From assembly GCA_963747755.1 (NCBI GenBank), contig CAVVGK010000014.1, positions 434,001-498,000 on the forward strand: DNA of 64,000 nucleotides. Reading direction: 5' to 3'. The notes beneath the pieces are model-generated. The model was given only the letters and a program-made list of their open reading frames with translations, made no database searches and was not told the DNA's origin. The position numbers and the translations under genes were made by a program. Below are positions 7,881 to 17,600 of the stretch, in pieces. The DNA comes from DATFVA01 sp963747755. GTDB lineage: Bacteria > Bacteroidota > Ignavibacteria > Ignavibacteriales > Ignavibacteriaceae. The first letter of the stretch is position 1; each line of letters begins with the position of its first letter.

Positions 7881-9365
7881 TTATTCAGGTATTTCCATTG
7901 CAATGAACCTTTTATTACCCTGGGAATCAGCTACTCTCAGCATAACTGATTTGCCTTTATTATCATCAATGATACTTTTAAAATCACTTACAGAGTCAAC
8001 TTTCTTCTTATTGGCTTCAAGGATTACCAGACCCTGGAATAGTCTCTGGTCTTCGGCTTTGCTATAAGGTTTTACTTCCGTAATAATAACACCGTGATCA
8101 ACACTGAACTGTGTTTTCTCTTGTGAATTGAGGTTTCTTACAGTAAGCCCAAGATTATCGAAAGCAGTGGTAGAACTGCTTCCGTTATTATCATTTTCAT
8201 TATTCTCTTTATTCACAACGGGTTCATTGCTCTGCTCACTTTCCCTTGCTTTCAGGGTAACATCTCTTGTAATCTCCTTGCCGTCTCTGAAAAGTGTTAA
8301 TGTTACTTTGGATCCTGCACTTTTTCCAGCTATATAGCTTTGCAGTGCATTGGGTTCATTCACATTTTTTCCATCTACTTTAAGTATGACATCGCCTGCT
8401 TTTATATCGGCTTTGCTTGCCGATCCTCCCTCAACGAGTCCCTGTACAATAACACCTTCAGGTTTACTCATACCAAGGGCTTTAGCCATTGCGTTATCAA
8501 CTTCACCAATGTTTACACCAATATATCCACGACTTATTTTTCCATGTGCAATGAGATCTTTTGCAACAGATTTGGCCATGTTAATAGGGATAGCAAATCC
8601 GTAGCCGATATAAGTGCCTGTTCTTCCGGCTGCAATTGCTGAATTGATACCAATCACGGAACCTGAAAGATCAACAAGTGCGCCTCCGCTGTTGCCCGGA
8701 TTAATAGCAGCATCTGTTTGTATGAAGTTTTCCACTCCATAACTGTTCTTAATTAAACCTAGTGAACCTCTTCCGATTGCACTCACGATTCCTGCTGTAA
8801 CTGTTGATGACAGCGAGAGCGGGTTGCCTATAGCCATCACCCACTGTCCTACTTTCAAATTATCTGAATCACCAAGGTATGCAACAGGAAGATCTTTAGC
8901 GTCAATTTTTATAACTGCAAGGTCTGTCAGGGGATCTGTTCCTACAACAGTTGCATCAAATGATCTCTTATCTGAAAGGCCAACTGTGACTTTATTAGCA
9001 TTTTCAACCACATGGTTATTAGTTAGTATATAACCGTCATCCGAAATTATTATCCCGCTCCCCGTTCCTTTTTGTTCCTGGGGCATATCCTTAAAGGGAA
9101 AAAAGAAGAAGTCGCTGTGGGGATTCTCGGCTTCAGAAACAACGGTTATCTGTACAATGGTGGGAGTAACCTTTGTGGCGGTTTCAATAAACGCTTTGCT
9201 GAAAGAAGTAGCATCGGCATCAAGGTTAACGGGAGGATTACTGGCGCCAAGATTTATATCCGCAAGTCCTGGCCTTACCAACCCGAAACCGGAAACAAGC
9301 AGAGCTCCAAACAGGATTCCGGCAAACACTAATGCAAATGCACCAAATAATCTTTTTGATTTCAT
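7881..9365 (-). CDS. degP: HtrA/DegP-family periplasmic serine protease
   Basis: The 494-residue protein has an N-terminal signal or anchor (residues about 7-28), a trypsin-like domain and two PDZ-like domains. The catalytic triad is visible: His118 in TNNHVV, Asp148 in TDLAVIK and Ser226 in GNSGGAL. The first PDZ follows at about 285-375 (GYIGVNIGEV). A Ser/Asn-rich linker (NKENNENDNNGSSS) and a second PDZ complete the protein. The family degrades or refolds damaged envelope proteins. The ATG is preceded by GGAGG. Its own upstream gap and a strong terminator make it a single-gene unit. Confidence 0.95.
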   Translation of the reverse strand: MKSKRLFGAFALVFAGILFGALLVSGFGLVRPGLADINLGASNPPVNLDADATSFSKAFIETATKVTPTIVQITVVSEAENPHSDFFFFPFKDMPQEQKGTGSGIIISDDGYILTNNHVVENANKVTVGLSDKRSFDATVVGTDPLTDLAVIKIDAKDLPVAYLGDSDNLKVGQWVMAIGNPLSLSSTVTAGIVSAIGRGSLGLIKNSYGVENFIQTDAAINPGNSGGALVDLSGSVIGINSAIAAGRTGTYIGYGFAIPINMAKSVAKDLIAHGKISRGYIGVNIGEVDNAMAKALGMSKPEGVIVQGLVEGGSASKADIKAGDVILKVDGKNVNEPNALQSYIAGKSAGSKVTLTLFRDGKEITRDVTLKARESEQSNEPVVNKENNENDNNGSSSTTAFDNLGLTVRNLNSQEKTQFSVDHGVIITEVKPYSKAEDQRLFQGLVILEANKKKVDSVSDFKSIIDDNKGKSVMLRVADSQGNKRFIAMEIPE

Positions 9366-9445
9366 GTTCTATTCCTCCGAATTAAAATTCAAATTTTTAA
9401 GAATTAGACTGCATTGCTGCATTTGTATAAACTATCTATAGTACC

Positions 9446-10186
9446 TCATTTGAGTAATTGAATTGACTGTAAGCCCTTGAAGTCGGGTACATGGTGTTTT
9501 GCGAAACGTTCAAGAAAAACAACTGCTTTTTCCTTCACTGATCTTTTTATGTTATCTGCCTGTTTATTGTATTTTAGACATCGCAGATACTCAAAAAGTT
9601 CCATTTCAATTGTAAAAGAATATAAATTATCCCGGCTGCATTGTTCGCAAAAAATACCTAAATCGAAGTTGTAAGCCAAATTTTCCTTCTCAAAATTTGA
9701 TTTACCGCAAGAGATACATTTTTCGAACTGCAGTTCATATCCCATATCCGTTAGAAAAAATAAAAAGTATCTGGCGAACATTACCAAAGGTTCTTCTTTA
9801 GATGTCTCCAGAAGAGATAGGATTCTGACTGTACCTGAAAAAAGCCTGGGGTTAATCTCATTCTCCGGTGTTAACCTTTTCAGTAGTTCCAGTACTGCCA
9901 GCGAATACTGAAGTTTTTCAAAATCATCTTTAATGCCAGGGAAATGTGAAATAATTGAAGCACCTGATACCAGCTGGACATCCCGGGTATCTTTTTTGTA
10001 AAGGACAATCTCTATATGATTAAGGGGATTGACAACTGCACCAATCCCGCTTTTGGAGCTCCTTCCGCCTTTCAGGATGCCCGACAACCTGCCAAAATCT
10101 CTTGTATAGAAAGAAGCAATCACACTGGTATCACCATAGTTTATCTTGTTAAGAACTATGGCTTCAGTCTTTATTATTTCGCTCAT
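9446..10186 (-). CDS. recO: DNA repair protein RecO
   Basis: RecO works with RecR to load RecA on SSB-coated single-stranded DNA in gap repair. The 246-residue product has the N-terminal OB-fold (TEAIVLNKINYGDTS, GRLSGILKGGR), a helical middle and a zinc-finger pair CISCG ... CEQC at about residues 151-175, the usual RecO arrangement. Its ATG overlaps the mtnA stop by four bases, so it is translationally coupled to mtnA. Confidence 0.93.
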   Translation of the reverse strand: MSEIIKTEAIVLNKINYGDTSVIASFYTRDFGRLSGILKGGRSSKSGIGAVVNPLNHIEIVLYKKDTRDVQLVSGASIISHFPGIKDDFEKLQYSLAVLELLKRLTPENEINPRLFSGTVRILSLLETSKEEPLVMFARYFLFFLTDMGYELQFEKCISCGKSNFEKENLAYNFDLGIFCEQCSRDNLYSFTIEMELFEYLRCLKYNKQADNIKRSVKEKAVVFLERFAKHHVPDFKGLQSIQLLK

Positions 10187-11199
10187 TTTATAAAGTTATA
10201 GGGAAAACTGAATATACCTTCTTCGGTGATAATGCCTTTGATAAGGTGGGCGGGAGTGACATCGAAAGCTGGTGTGTATGCCTCCTCAACCCCGGGGGAA
10301 AGCTGAATTCCATTGGGACTGAGAATCTCATTTTTATTCCGGAACTCTATATTTATTTCATCGCCGCTGGCGATTTGACGATCTATCGTAGTAGTGGGCG
10401 CAGCCACATAAAAAGGGATCTCATGATAGAAACAATTTAGGGCAAGGTTATAAGTGCCTATTTTGTTGGCCGTATCACCGTTAAGTGCAATACGATCAGC
10501 TCCTACAACCGCAAAATCTACCTTACCCGATCTTAACAGTGATGCAGATGCGGAGTCGTTCAGAACTGAGAAAGGAATTCCGTTTTTCTCAAGCTCAAAG
10601 GCTGTGAGCCTAAGTCCCTGCAGAAGAGGACGGGTTTCATCGGCATAAACATACTTTACGAGTCCTTTTTCGAACCCGGTCTTTATTACATTAAACGCGG
10701 TACCCTCACCACCGGTTGCCAGCTTCCCGGTGTTGCAGTGAGTGATTACAGATGACTTTTTCAGGAAAATATTTAGCCCATGCTCACCAATTTTTCTGCA
10801 TTTTTCTATATCGTCATTATGCAGTTCTATGGCTCTGTTCATCAATGATTTATAGGGATCGGCGGCGGGTTTAAGTTCATCGAAAGCCTCCTGCATAACA
10901 CCAAGCGCCATAAAAAGATTAACTGCAGTGGGACGGGTTTTTTCAAGTCTCTTATACGCAGAGCGGAATACTTCTCCGGCCGTGTTGTAATCCAATCCTT
11001 TTATAGCAAGCGCAATCCCATAAGCAGCTGTAATACCTATTGCAGGTGCGCCTCTCACCTCGAGTCTCTCGATCGCCTCAGCTATACGGTTATAGTCATC
11101 GGTTTTAACATATTCCTCTTTAAAAGGAAGTTTGGTCTGATCCAAGAAGACCAGCATATCATCTTCAAACTTCAATGAGAAATAATCAGTCCTGTTCAT
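10183..11199 (-). CDS. mtnA: MtnA-family S-methyl-5-thioribose-1-phosphate isomerase
   Basis: The 338-residue product belongs to the eIF2B-related aldose-ketose isomerases that turn methylthioribose-1-phosphate into methylthioribulose-1-phosphate in methionine salvage. Diagnostic segments are RGAPAIGITAAYG, the catalytic Cys in HCNTGKLATGGEGTA, and the catalytic Asp in GADRIALNGD with NKIGTYNLA. The ATG at 11199 has AAGG upstream; a TTG one codon earlier was not chosen. It overlaps the PfkB-kinase gene by 14 bases and recO by four. Related ribose-1,5-bisphosphate isomerases share the fold, so a nucleotide-degradation role is possible, but the motif set fits MtnA better. Confidence 0.9.
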   Translation of the reverse strand: MNRTDYFSLKFEDDMLVFLDQTKLPFKEEYVKTDDYNRIAEAIERLEVRGAPAIGITAAYGIALAIKGLDYNTAGEVFRSAYKRLEKTRPTAVNLFMALGVMQEAFDELKPAADPYKSLMNRAIELHNDDIEKCRKIGEHGLNIFLKKSSVITHCNTGKLATGGEGTAFNVIKTGFEKGLVKYVYADETRPLLQGLRLTAFELEKNGIPFSVLNDSASASLLRSGKVDFAVVGADRIALNGDTANKIGTYNLALNCFYHEIPFYVAAPTTTIDRQIASGDEINIEFRNKNEILSPNGIQLSPGVEEAYTPAFDVTPAHLIKGIITEEGIFSFPYNFIK

Positions 11200-12100
11200 C
11201 AAACCTTGTCATATTATAGAATTCGCGGTAACGGTCATGTATACGAAGGTAATTAAGATTCCTCAGTCCGTCAACACTGAACTTTTCAACGCAGAATGAA
11301 GCAAGAGTGCTTCCGAATACGACGGCCGACTTAACACTCTCCACACCCAGATCGTTCGTTTTATGGAGGTAACCTATAAATCCTCCGGCAAAAGTATCGC
11401 CGGCTCCGGTTGGATCGTAGATCATCTCAAGGGGGTATGCGGGAGCAGAGAAAACTATATCCTCCATGAAAAGCAGAGCACCATGCTCTCCCTTTTTAAT
11501 GATCAGCATTTCAGGTCCCATCTCCCTGATCTTTCTGGCTGCCTTGATGAGGTTAGGTTCGTGAGCGAGTAAACGGGCTTCGGAATCATTTATTATCAGA
11601 ACGTTTGCTCTTTTTAATACTTCCAGGAGTTCATCTTTTTTTCCTTCAATCCAGTAGTTCATTGTATCGCAAACAACAAAATGGGGACTCACCATCTGGT
11701 TCAGTACCTTCAGCTGCAGAGCAGGATCGATGTTGCCGAGACAAACGAACCTTGCATTCCTGAATTTCTCAGGAATAACAGGATCAAATTTTTCAAACAC
11801 ATTAAGTTCAGTTAATAATGTATCGCGTACATTGAGATCATAGTGATATTTACCGGACCAGCGGAAAGTTTTTCCATCCATAACCTGCAGACCATCGGTA
11901 TCAATGTTGTGTTCTTCAAGCAGATGTATATAGTCTTTCGGGAAATCATTTCCCACTACCCCGACAAGGTTTATCGGTCCGCTGAAATAGCTTGCGGCAA
12001 GGGAAATATAGGTAGCTGATCCTCCGAGAGCATCATTAATTTTATCAAATGGCGTGGCAACTGTATCAAGGGCAAGTGATCCGACAACAAGTAAACTCAA
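11186..12100 (-). CDS. PfkB-family sugar/nucleoside kinase
   Basis: About 304 residues form a ribokinase-fold enzyme. GGSATYISLAASYF near the N-terminus binds the sugar, and DPTGAGDTFAGGF near the C-terminus holds the catalytic Asp and anion hole. I chose a TTG start at 12100 because GGAG lies five bases upstream and translation begins directly at the first beta strand (SLLVVGSLALD). A longer form from an upstream ATG (12142) would add 14 residues of no known value. Its overlap with mtnA suggests the substrate is a ribose or thioribose derivative. This enzyme is not the APH-fold MtnK. The substrate is inferred only. Confidence 0.85.
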   Translation of the reverse strand: MSLLVVGSLALDTVATPFDKINDALGGSATYISLAASYFSGPINLVGVVGNDFPKDYIHLLEEHNIDTDGLQVMDGKTFRWSGKYHYDLNVRDTLLTELNVFEKFDPVIPEKFRNARFVCLGNIDPALQLKVLNQMVSPHFVVCDTMNYWIEGKKDELLEVLKRANVLIINDSEARLLAHEPNLIKAARKIREMGPEMLIIKKGEHGALLFMEDIVFSAPAYPLEMIYDPTGAGDTFAGGFIGYLHKTNDLGVESVKSAVVFGSTLASFCVEKFSVDGLRNLNYLRIHDRYREFYNMTRFDEQD

Positions 12101-12174
12101 TTTATCTCCTGTGTTTTTAATTTGAATGATAAAAATAACCATTTAGGTTCTGAAAACCATAATAAAAGGCCGGA

Positions 12175-12639
12175 TCAGCGAAGATTTATCTCTATATAAT
12201 CCCAGAAAATCCTGTCCTTTGAATAATACCTGCTTATGAGGTCGACCGAATCACGCTGCCCTTCCCAGGCCAGCATATTTTTGGCTTCTTCAGGACTATA
12301 CCAGCAGGAATCGCAGTGCTCCTCACATATTTTAACTTTCTCTCCTCCATTAACTTTTGCCGCGAACACCGGGAGCAGGGATATGACATTCAGTTCATGC
12401 GAATAAAAAGTATTTACATTCGGGACGACCCAGAGCTTTTCAGGACGCAGTCCGGTTTCTTCTTTTATTTCCCTGATAGCAGCCTGGTATGCAGTTTCAT
12501 CACCTTCAACCTTACCGTTTACCATCTGCCAGAGACCTGGATAGATCTCATTTTCGGCACGTTTAAGGAGAAGGAATTCGAGTCCGTTCTGTGTCTCCCT
12601 GAATATATGCGCCTCAATCATATTAGAAATGATTTTCAT
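12175..12639 (-). CDS. Nudix hydrolase
   Basis: The 154-residue protein has a full Nudix box: Gly, five residues, Glu, seven residues, then REIKEETGL. This motif binds Mg and hydrolyses nucleoside diphosphates linked to another group. A His/Cys-rich patch (CEEHCDSCWYSPEEA) follows. The overall length and an N-terminal strand with 'LLLKRA' resemble NudB (dihydroneopterin triphosphate pyrophosphatase) and general NTP-cleaning members. It lies 15 bases after the large outer-membrane gene and 74 bases before the PfkB gene, so the four or five genes may share a transcript. Confidence 0.88.
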   Translation of the reverse strand: MKIISNMIEAHIFRETQNGLEFLLLKRAENEIYPGLWQMVNGKVEGDETAYQAAIREIKEETGLRPEKLWVVPNVNTFYSHELNVISLLPVFAAKVNGGEKVKICEEHCDSCWYSPEEAKNMLAWEGQRDSVDLISRYYSKDRIFWDYIEINLR

Positions 12640-12654
12640 CTTAGTCCTTAATAA

Positions 12655-15600
12655 TTAAAAATATGCTCTTACTTCAGCTCGTGCGGTATGGATAGCCTTG
12701 CTCTGTCCCTGCAGCCTGCCGTCGTAACTTACGGTGGATTGCAGGAATGTATTAATCCTGTAATCAAAGTTAAGCCGCCAAAAATAGTTTTTCCCTATCT
12801 GGTTGCCTTCGGTTAATTCAAATGGAAGAAAGTTTTCTGACGTATTCCCGGTAAGTTCATCTCTTTCAAGCTCAATCCGTAATCTTCCTGTACCCGCAAA
12901 AGACAAATTAAATCTTAATGTCTGTGCGTTAAGATCAACAACAGTAGGACTTGCAGGAAAGGTATCCTCGTTTCGGCCGACTTTAAGTTTAAACCCGACT
13001 TCGATATTATTCTGAGGCCTGTAGGAAAATTCAGACGCTGCACTGTTGCCGTTGATGTTTCTTTTCCTGTTGGATTCTACAGGGGCAAATACTGCATCGG
13101 TTGTATTCACAAGATCCGTCTGGTTGCTTAATTCTTTCACCATCCTGAATGTTATCCTCATGCTCCTTTCCCTGTTGTATGACCTTTCAGTTCCTCCGCT
13201 GAACTGGTTTAATCCTTTTGTCTGTGCATAACGGAACCGGAAAGACAGGTCAGGATCATTTTCAAAGAGAAAAATATCCTGTTGAATATAGTTTGATCCG
13301 TTAACAGTCGTCTCTTCATTCTGAAAAGCAGAGAAGTCAAGTAAGTATATCCGCTTATAATCCTCCTCCCTGCTGTTTTCCTCAATCCTCCAGTAAGTCT
13401 CTGTAGACAAAGGCTTCAGCAGCTTATATGCGAAAGATCCCTGTTCAAATATATCTCCGTACTGCACTTTCCAGCGTGTACTTGTCTTCAGGTTTATCAC
13501 GGGGAAAAGCTGATCGGTCGGAATAGTGACCTGAACATAGTCTGCATCATATACTGCCGGTTCAAATTCATTTTCATCTGCTACCCCGTTATTATTAAGA
13601 TCACCCAGGTACCTGTAGCTTCCGGTTCCCTGTGGAACTCGTATAAAAACCTTCTCAAGCTTTGCAGTCCTTTCTGTTGAAACTTCGTAGAAAAGATCTC
13701 CATTTAAAACGGGACTCCATAAATTAAATTTCGATTGTGATCTTATTAGTATCGTCTGGTTATCAAGATAACCCTTTTTTTTGAACGGTGTGGTGTACTT
13801 TTTATCCCTGAACGTAAAATTAAACGTAGTACTTACTTCCTTTATTCCGTTGTATGTCATATCATAATATTGAGTGAGAGCCCTGGCCTGCTTTAGCATA
13901 ATTCCGCCGAGCGGCATATAGTCATCTCTGACCGAATATTTACTTCCCACCTTAAAACCTGGAACATTTACAAGCTGCAGGAATGGAGCAACCTCGTAAT
14001 ATTTAAGGCTTGTCACCAGGAGAGAATCCAATGTTACATATTCATCTTTCTTTTTTTCTGCAAGAAAATCTACTCCCGGTTTAAGGTACCAGAACGCATA
14101 ATAACCGCTCCCTTTTTGTCTCAGCCAGTTGGTTTTTATATCGCCATTTTGTGATTCTACATAATCAAAATTATAAAGGAGACTATAGATTTTGTTGTCT
14201 GTGAAACTGAATATATTGTTGTAACGAGTCGATTTAAAATCATCGCCCCGCTTTAACACCCCAATGGATGAAGTGGCAAGCATATTATCAACGGGCAGCA
14301 GATTCAGGTTGAATTCGCGAAGTGTTTCATCAACATGTGCCTGATCCTGCGCAACATTATAGAATCGATCGAACTCAACCTCGTTAATTCTGTCTGCGGA
14401 GGTAAACTTATCTTGAATAAACCTGTCCTTTACTGAAAAGCCGATTTTTCCCAGACTGATGCTTCCAAGGTTTATTTTTTTAGGATCCATTTTCAGGAAT
14501 ATATTTCTTGCATAACCATAGTTATTTTTATCATCGAGAGTAGAAAGCAGATTCTGATCCCACAGACTCCCGGCATATTCCAGGCTCATATAAAAATCCT
14601 GCAGTGGCTTAACTTCTACTACAATGTTGCCCACTTGCTTTCTTTCGGGAACAGGTATATATATTATGGGAAGGTAACCTCCCTGACCTTTCCCCTCAAA
14701 CTGGTAATTTCCAAGACTTATCTTTACATAATCGCCATTAGATTCTCCCACATAAGTAAACGAAACATTATAAATAGCAGAGGAATCACCGGGGTTATAG
14801 ATAAAATAACTTAACGGTTCATTATTTATTAGCGTATCAATTTTAATATAAGTTCCTTTTACTATTCCAAGAGAATCGGGTTTCGCCAGACTAACGCCTG
14901 TTTTTGTAGCTTTCGTTCTGTCATCCCCTGCATTCTGAAGAATCGCCTTATCAGAGTCTGAAAGTGTTATATCAATCGGAGCATTGGGATCATCTCCCTC
15001 CCGCAGGTACTGAAGCTGTATGCCGAGTTTATCGTTTATAAGTGATGATTTCACCCCGGCTCCAAAAAAGTCCCGGGTGAACTTTCTATCAGTATACTCA
15101 AAATCAACTGAAATTCTGCTTGCCGCAGTGATTAACTGCTGAGGAGTGAAAGTTATTTGTGCGTTACCATATTCAATAGTATAGTCGTTGGCCTCGCCTC
15201 TTTTCATCAGTATACCATCAAGGTAAACCCTTTCCGTCCCTGCAATAATAACTATATCCTTTTCATTATTGATGCCCGAAAGACGGTAGGGTCCCTGCAC
15301 CCCATCAACACCGCCAAAATTATTTGTATTATACTTACCTCGGGAGCTGGCCAGGGAAACATAACCGGACTGGCCTTTATACTGAAATTCTCCCATTAGT
15401 CCCTGAAGTTTTCTATCAATGACGCCGAATTCTCCCTGGTTGCGAAGAAGCTGATAATCTCCGAATGTTCCAACTGCATTGGGATGTTTAATCTGTATGA
15501 AAACCTTATCAAGCTCCTCTAAGCGTTCGGTATTCCCCTCGGGTTGAATCGGTGTATTTTCATCAGTCAGGGCAGCAACCACCTCTATCTCATCTGATAG

Positions 15601-16176
15601 TTTTCCTGAAAGCTGAAGGCGCAGACCGCTGTTGAGTGTAAAATCCTTGGTGGTACCAACTGTAAACCCTCTCACAAGGGTTCCGCTTTTTTCAATCCTG
15701 TTTCCGAATATTTCCTCAGTCGTGAATCCACCTCCCTCAGTCTGTGCCACCTGAATCGTATCCTTCCCGCCTTCCTTAACCTTAATTACCAGGCTGCGTT
15801 TTTTATACTCTTTCTGAAGAGATAGTTGATATGAACGGTATGAAACATAGAGCGTATCAAAAATTGAATAAGCAAGTGAATCGGAAAGTTTGAATGAAGC
15901 TGTTTTATATGAGATAGAATAATCATTGCGGACGAGGGTTTTGCCGCGCAAAACTATCTTTTCAGAAAAAGGTATAACAGAAACCCTGGAAAGCGGGTAC
16001 TGATTATTCAGGTTTACCGGTATGGTATCGGTAACGGTTTTTACCAGGTACTGGTCCTGCGCCCTTAATGAGATTGTTATAAAAAAGAGTAATCCCGGTA
16101 TTAATAAAAACTTAAATCTCAAATGATAATAAGATTTGTGAATATATAATCTAAATTTACATACTTCCTTTATCAA
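12655..16176 (-). CDS. Giant outer-membrane beta-barrel protein, SprA-like segments
   Basis: This 1173-residue protein has a signal peptide (FLLIPGLLFFITISLRAQ) and a long body of alternating strands ending in a terminal aromatic residue, typical of outer-membrane barrels. Segments such as RGFTVGTTKDFTLNSGLRL, AALTDENTPIQPEGNTE and the closing HTARAEVRAYF recall the very large SprA/Sov translocon protein of type IX secretion, though this one is about half as long. An EF-hand-like loop DLNNNGVADENEFE sits near residue 880. The start is uncertain: TTG at 16176, or TTG at 16122 directly before the signal peptide. The three T9SS cargo genes in this window make a secretion link plausible but unproven. 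Confidence 0.65.
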   Translation of the reverse strand: MIKEVCKFRLYIHKSYYHLRFKFLLIPGLLFFITISLRAQDQYLVKTVTDTIPVNLNNQYPLSRVSVIPFSEKIVLRGKTLVRNDYSISYKTASFKLSDSLAYSIFDTLYVSYRSYQLSLQKEYKKRSLVIKVKEGGKDTIQVAQTEGGGFTTEEIFGNRIEKSGTLVRGFTVGTTKDFTLNSGLRLQLSGKLSDEIEVVAALTDENTPIQPEGNTERLEELDKVFIQIKHPNAVGTFGDYQLLRNQGEFGVIDRKLQGLMGEFQYKGQSGYVSLASSRGKYNTNNFGGVDGVQGPYRLSGINNEKDIVIIAGTERVYLDGILMKRGEANDYTIEYGNAQITFTPQQLITAASRISVDFEYTDRKFTRDFFGAGVKSSLINDKLGIQLQYLREGDDPNAPIDITLSDSDKAILQNAGDDRTKATKTGVSLAKPDSLGIVKGTYIKIDTLINNEPLSYFIYNPGDSSAIYNVSFTYVGESNGDYVKISLGNYQFEGKGQGGYLPIIYIPVPERKQVGNIVVEVKPLQDFYMSLEYAGSLWDQNLLSTLDDKNNYGYARNIFLKMDPKKINLGSISLGKIGFSVKDRFIQDKFTSADRINEVEFDRFYNVAQDQAHVDETLREFNLNLLPVDNMLATSSIGVLKRGDDFKSTRYNNIFSFTDNKIYSLLYNFDYVESQNGDIKTNWLRQKGSGYYAFWYLKPGVDFLAEKKKDEYVTLDSLLVTSLKYYEVAPFLQLVNVPGFKVGSKYSVRDDYMPLGGIMLKQARALTQYYDMTYNGIKEVSTTFNFTFRDKKYTTPFKKKGYLDNQTILIRSQSKFNLWSPVLNGDLFYEVSTERTAKLEKVFIRVPQGTGSYRYLGDLNNNGVADENEFEPAVYDADYVQVTIPTDQLFPVINLKTSTRWKVQYGDIFEQGSFAYKLLKPLSTETYWRIEENSREEDYKRIYLLDFSAFQNEETTVNGSNYIQQDIFLFENDPDLSFRFRYAQTKGLNQFSGGTERSYNRERSMRITFRMVKELSNQTDLVNTTDAVFAPVESNRKRNINGNSAASEFSYRPQNNIEVGFKLKVGRNEDTFPASPTVVDLNAQTLRFNLSFAGTGRLRIELERDELTGNTSENFLPFELTEGNQIGKNYFWRLNFDYRINTFLQSTVSYDGRLQGQSKAIHTARAEVRAYF

Positions 16177-16325
16177 GTCTATATTACTTCTAACATTCCC
16201 TTTCCCCCGGAATCAGAAGCACTTAAGATAAATTCCATCGCTTTTAATATTCAGTCGAATGAGCTATTTTTACAACAGGTGTTCATGCCTTTACTTATTA
16301 AATCTTCCTAATAATGTAGGGATAT

Positions 16326-17558
16326 ATGCAGGTCAGCCAGATTCTTTCACTCTCTTTAGATTCACTTAAGTCAAACCGTTTAAGGACAATACTAACTGTA
16401 CTCGGAGTGGTTGTGGGAATATTTTCTATAATTGTTATTATGACGGTTATAACTATGCTTCAGAATACAATAGAAAGCGGGGTTTCTTTCCTGAATAAAA
16501 ATACTTTTCAGATACAGAAATATCCCGTCATCCACACCGGCGGTCCGGACTCCTGGCGAAAATACCGAAACAGGAAGGATATTACCCTGGATGATTTCTA
16601 CCGTTTCGAACAAAAGATGAAACAAGCAAAGTATGTAGGCGGCGAGCAGTCAATGCATGGCAAAATAGTTAAGTTCGGAAGCAGGGAAACTAATCCCAAT
16701 ATTTCCGTCATCGGGGTAACGATGGGTGCATTCAGAACTCACGCAGTGACAGTAATGGAGGGCAGGGAGATAAATGAGTCTGATGTGCAGCACTCCAATG
16801 ATGTTTGTGTTTTGGGTGATGATGTTACACAAAAGTTATTTACGAGTATAAACCCGGTTGGACTTACAGTCCGTGTTGACGGATATCCTTTAAAAGTAAT
16901 TGGAATATTGGAAAAACAGCCTGAGTTCTTTGGTCAGTCGATGGATAATTATATCATTATGCCGATCACTACATTTCAGTCGTTTTACGGAAGACGAGCA
17001 CGCAGCGTAGATGTTTCTGTGCAGTCATACGGTAAGGAAGACTACAATTCGGCGATGGACGCAGCAACCGGTTATATGAGAACGATAAGAAAAGTGCCTG
17101 CAGGAGAGGATAATGATTTTGATATATTCAGTAATGAATCGCTGGTGGGACAAATAAACGATATTACCAGCGGGGTACGAATCGGTGCTGTAGTGGTTTC
17201 AATTATCGCACTTCTTGCTGCAGGGGTGGGGATTATGAACATTATGCTCGTATCCGTAACAGAAAGGACAAGGGAAATTGGTATCAGAAAAGCAGTTGGT
17301 GCCAGAAGAATAAATATTCTTGCACAGTTTCTTATTGAAGCAGTTGTACTCTGCCTGCTTGGAGGATTCATAGGCATTGCGCTCGGGATAGGTGTGGGTA
17401 ATTTCGCCGGAAGTTTCCTGAATGCAGAGAATGCTATCCCTGTTGACTGGGTATTAATCGGGCTGGGACTTTGCGTCTTCGTAGGCGTCGTATTCGGAAC
17501 CTATCCTGCATACAAGGCTTCTAATCTCGATCCGATAGAAGCCCTCCGCTATGAATAA
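16326..17558 (+). CDS. Stand-alone FtsX/MacB-type ABC permease
   Basis: The 410-residue permease has one N-terminal helix (TILTVLGVVVGIFSIIVIM), a periplasmic MacB core domain, and three C-terminal helices beginning near residue 285, ending TYPAYKASNLDPIEALRYE. It is strikingly similar to the permease encoded at 19462-20694 on the other strand: same length, near-identical membrane segments and many shared core motifs (KEDYNSAMDAATGYMRTIRKVP against KEEYNNVIDAATGYMRTIRKVP). That makes it a local duplicate. It has no ATPase of its own and presumably borrows the one at 22004-22726. It is transcribed alone from the divergent gap at 16177-16325. Confidence 0.9.
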   Translation: MQVSQILSLSLDSLKSNRLRTILTVLGVVVGIFSIIVIMTVITMLQNTIESGVSFLNKNTFQIQKYPVIHTGGPDSWRKYRNRKDITLDDFYRFEQKMKQAKYVGGEQSMHGKIVKFGSRETNPNISVIGVTMGAFRTHAVTVMEGREINESDVQHSNDVCVLGDDVTQKLFTSINPVGLTVRVDGYPLKVIGILEKQPEFFGQSMDNYIIMPITTFQSFYGRRARSVDVSVQSYGKEDYNSAMDAATGYMRTIRKVPAGEDNDFDIFSNESLVGQINDITSGVRIGAVVVSIIALLAAGVGIMNIMLVSVTERTREIGIRKAVGARRINILAQFLIEAVVLCLLGGFIGIALGIGVGNFAGSFLNAENAIPVDWVLIGLGLCVFVGVVFGTYPAYKASNLDPIEALRYE

Positions 17559-17600
17559 TTAAGTAATGGATTCTTACTGATCATCGTTTCCTGATCCGGC

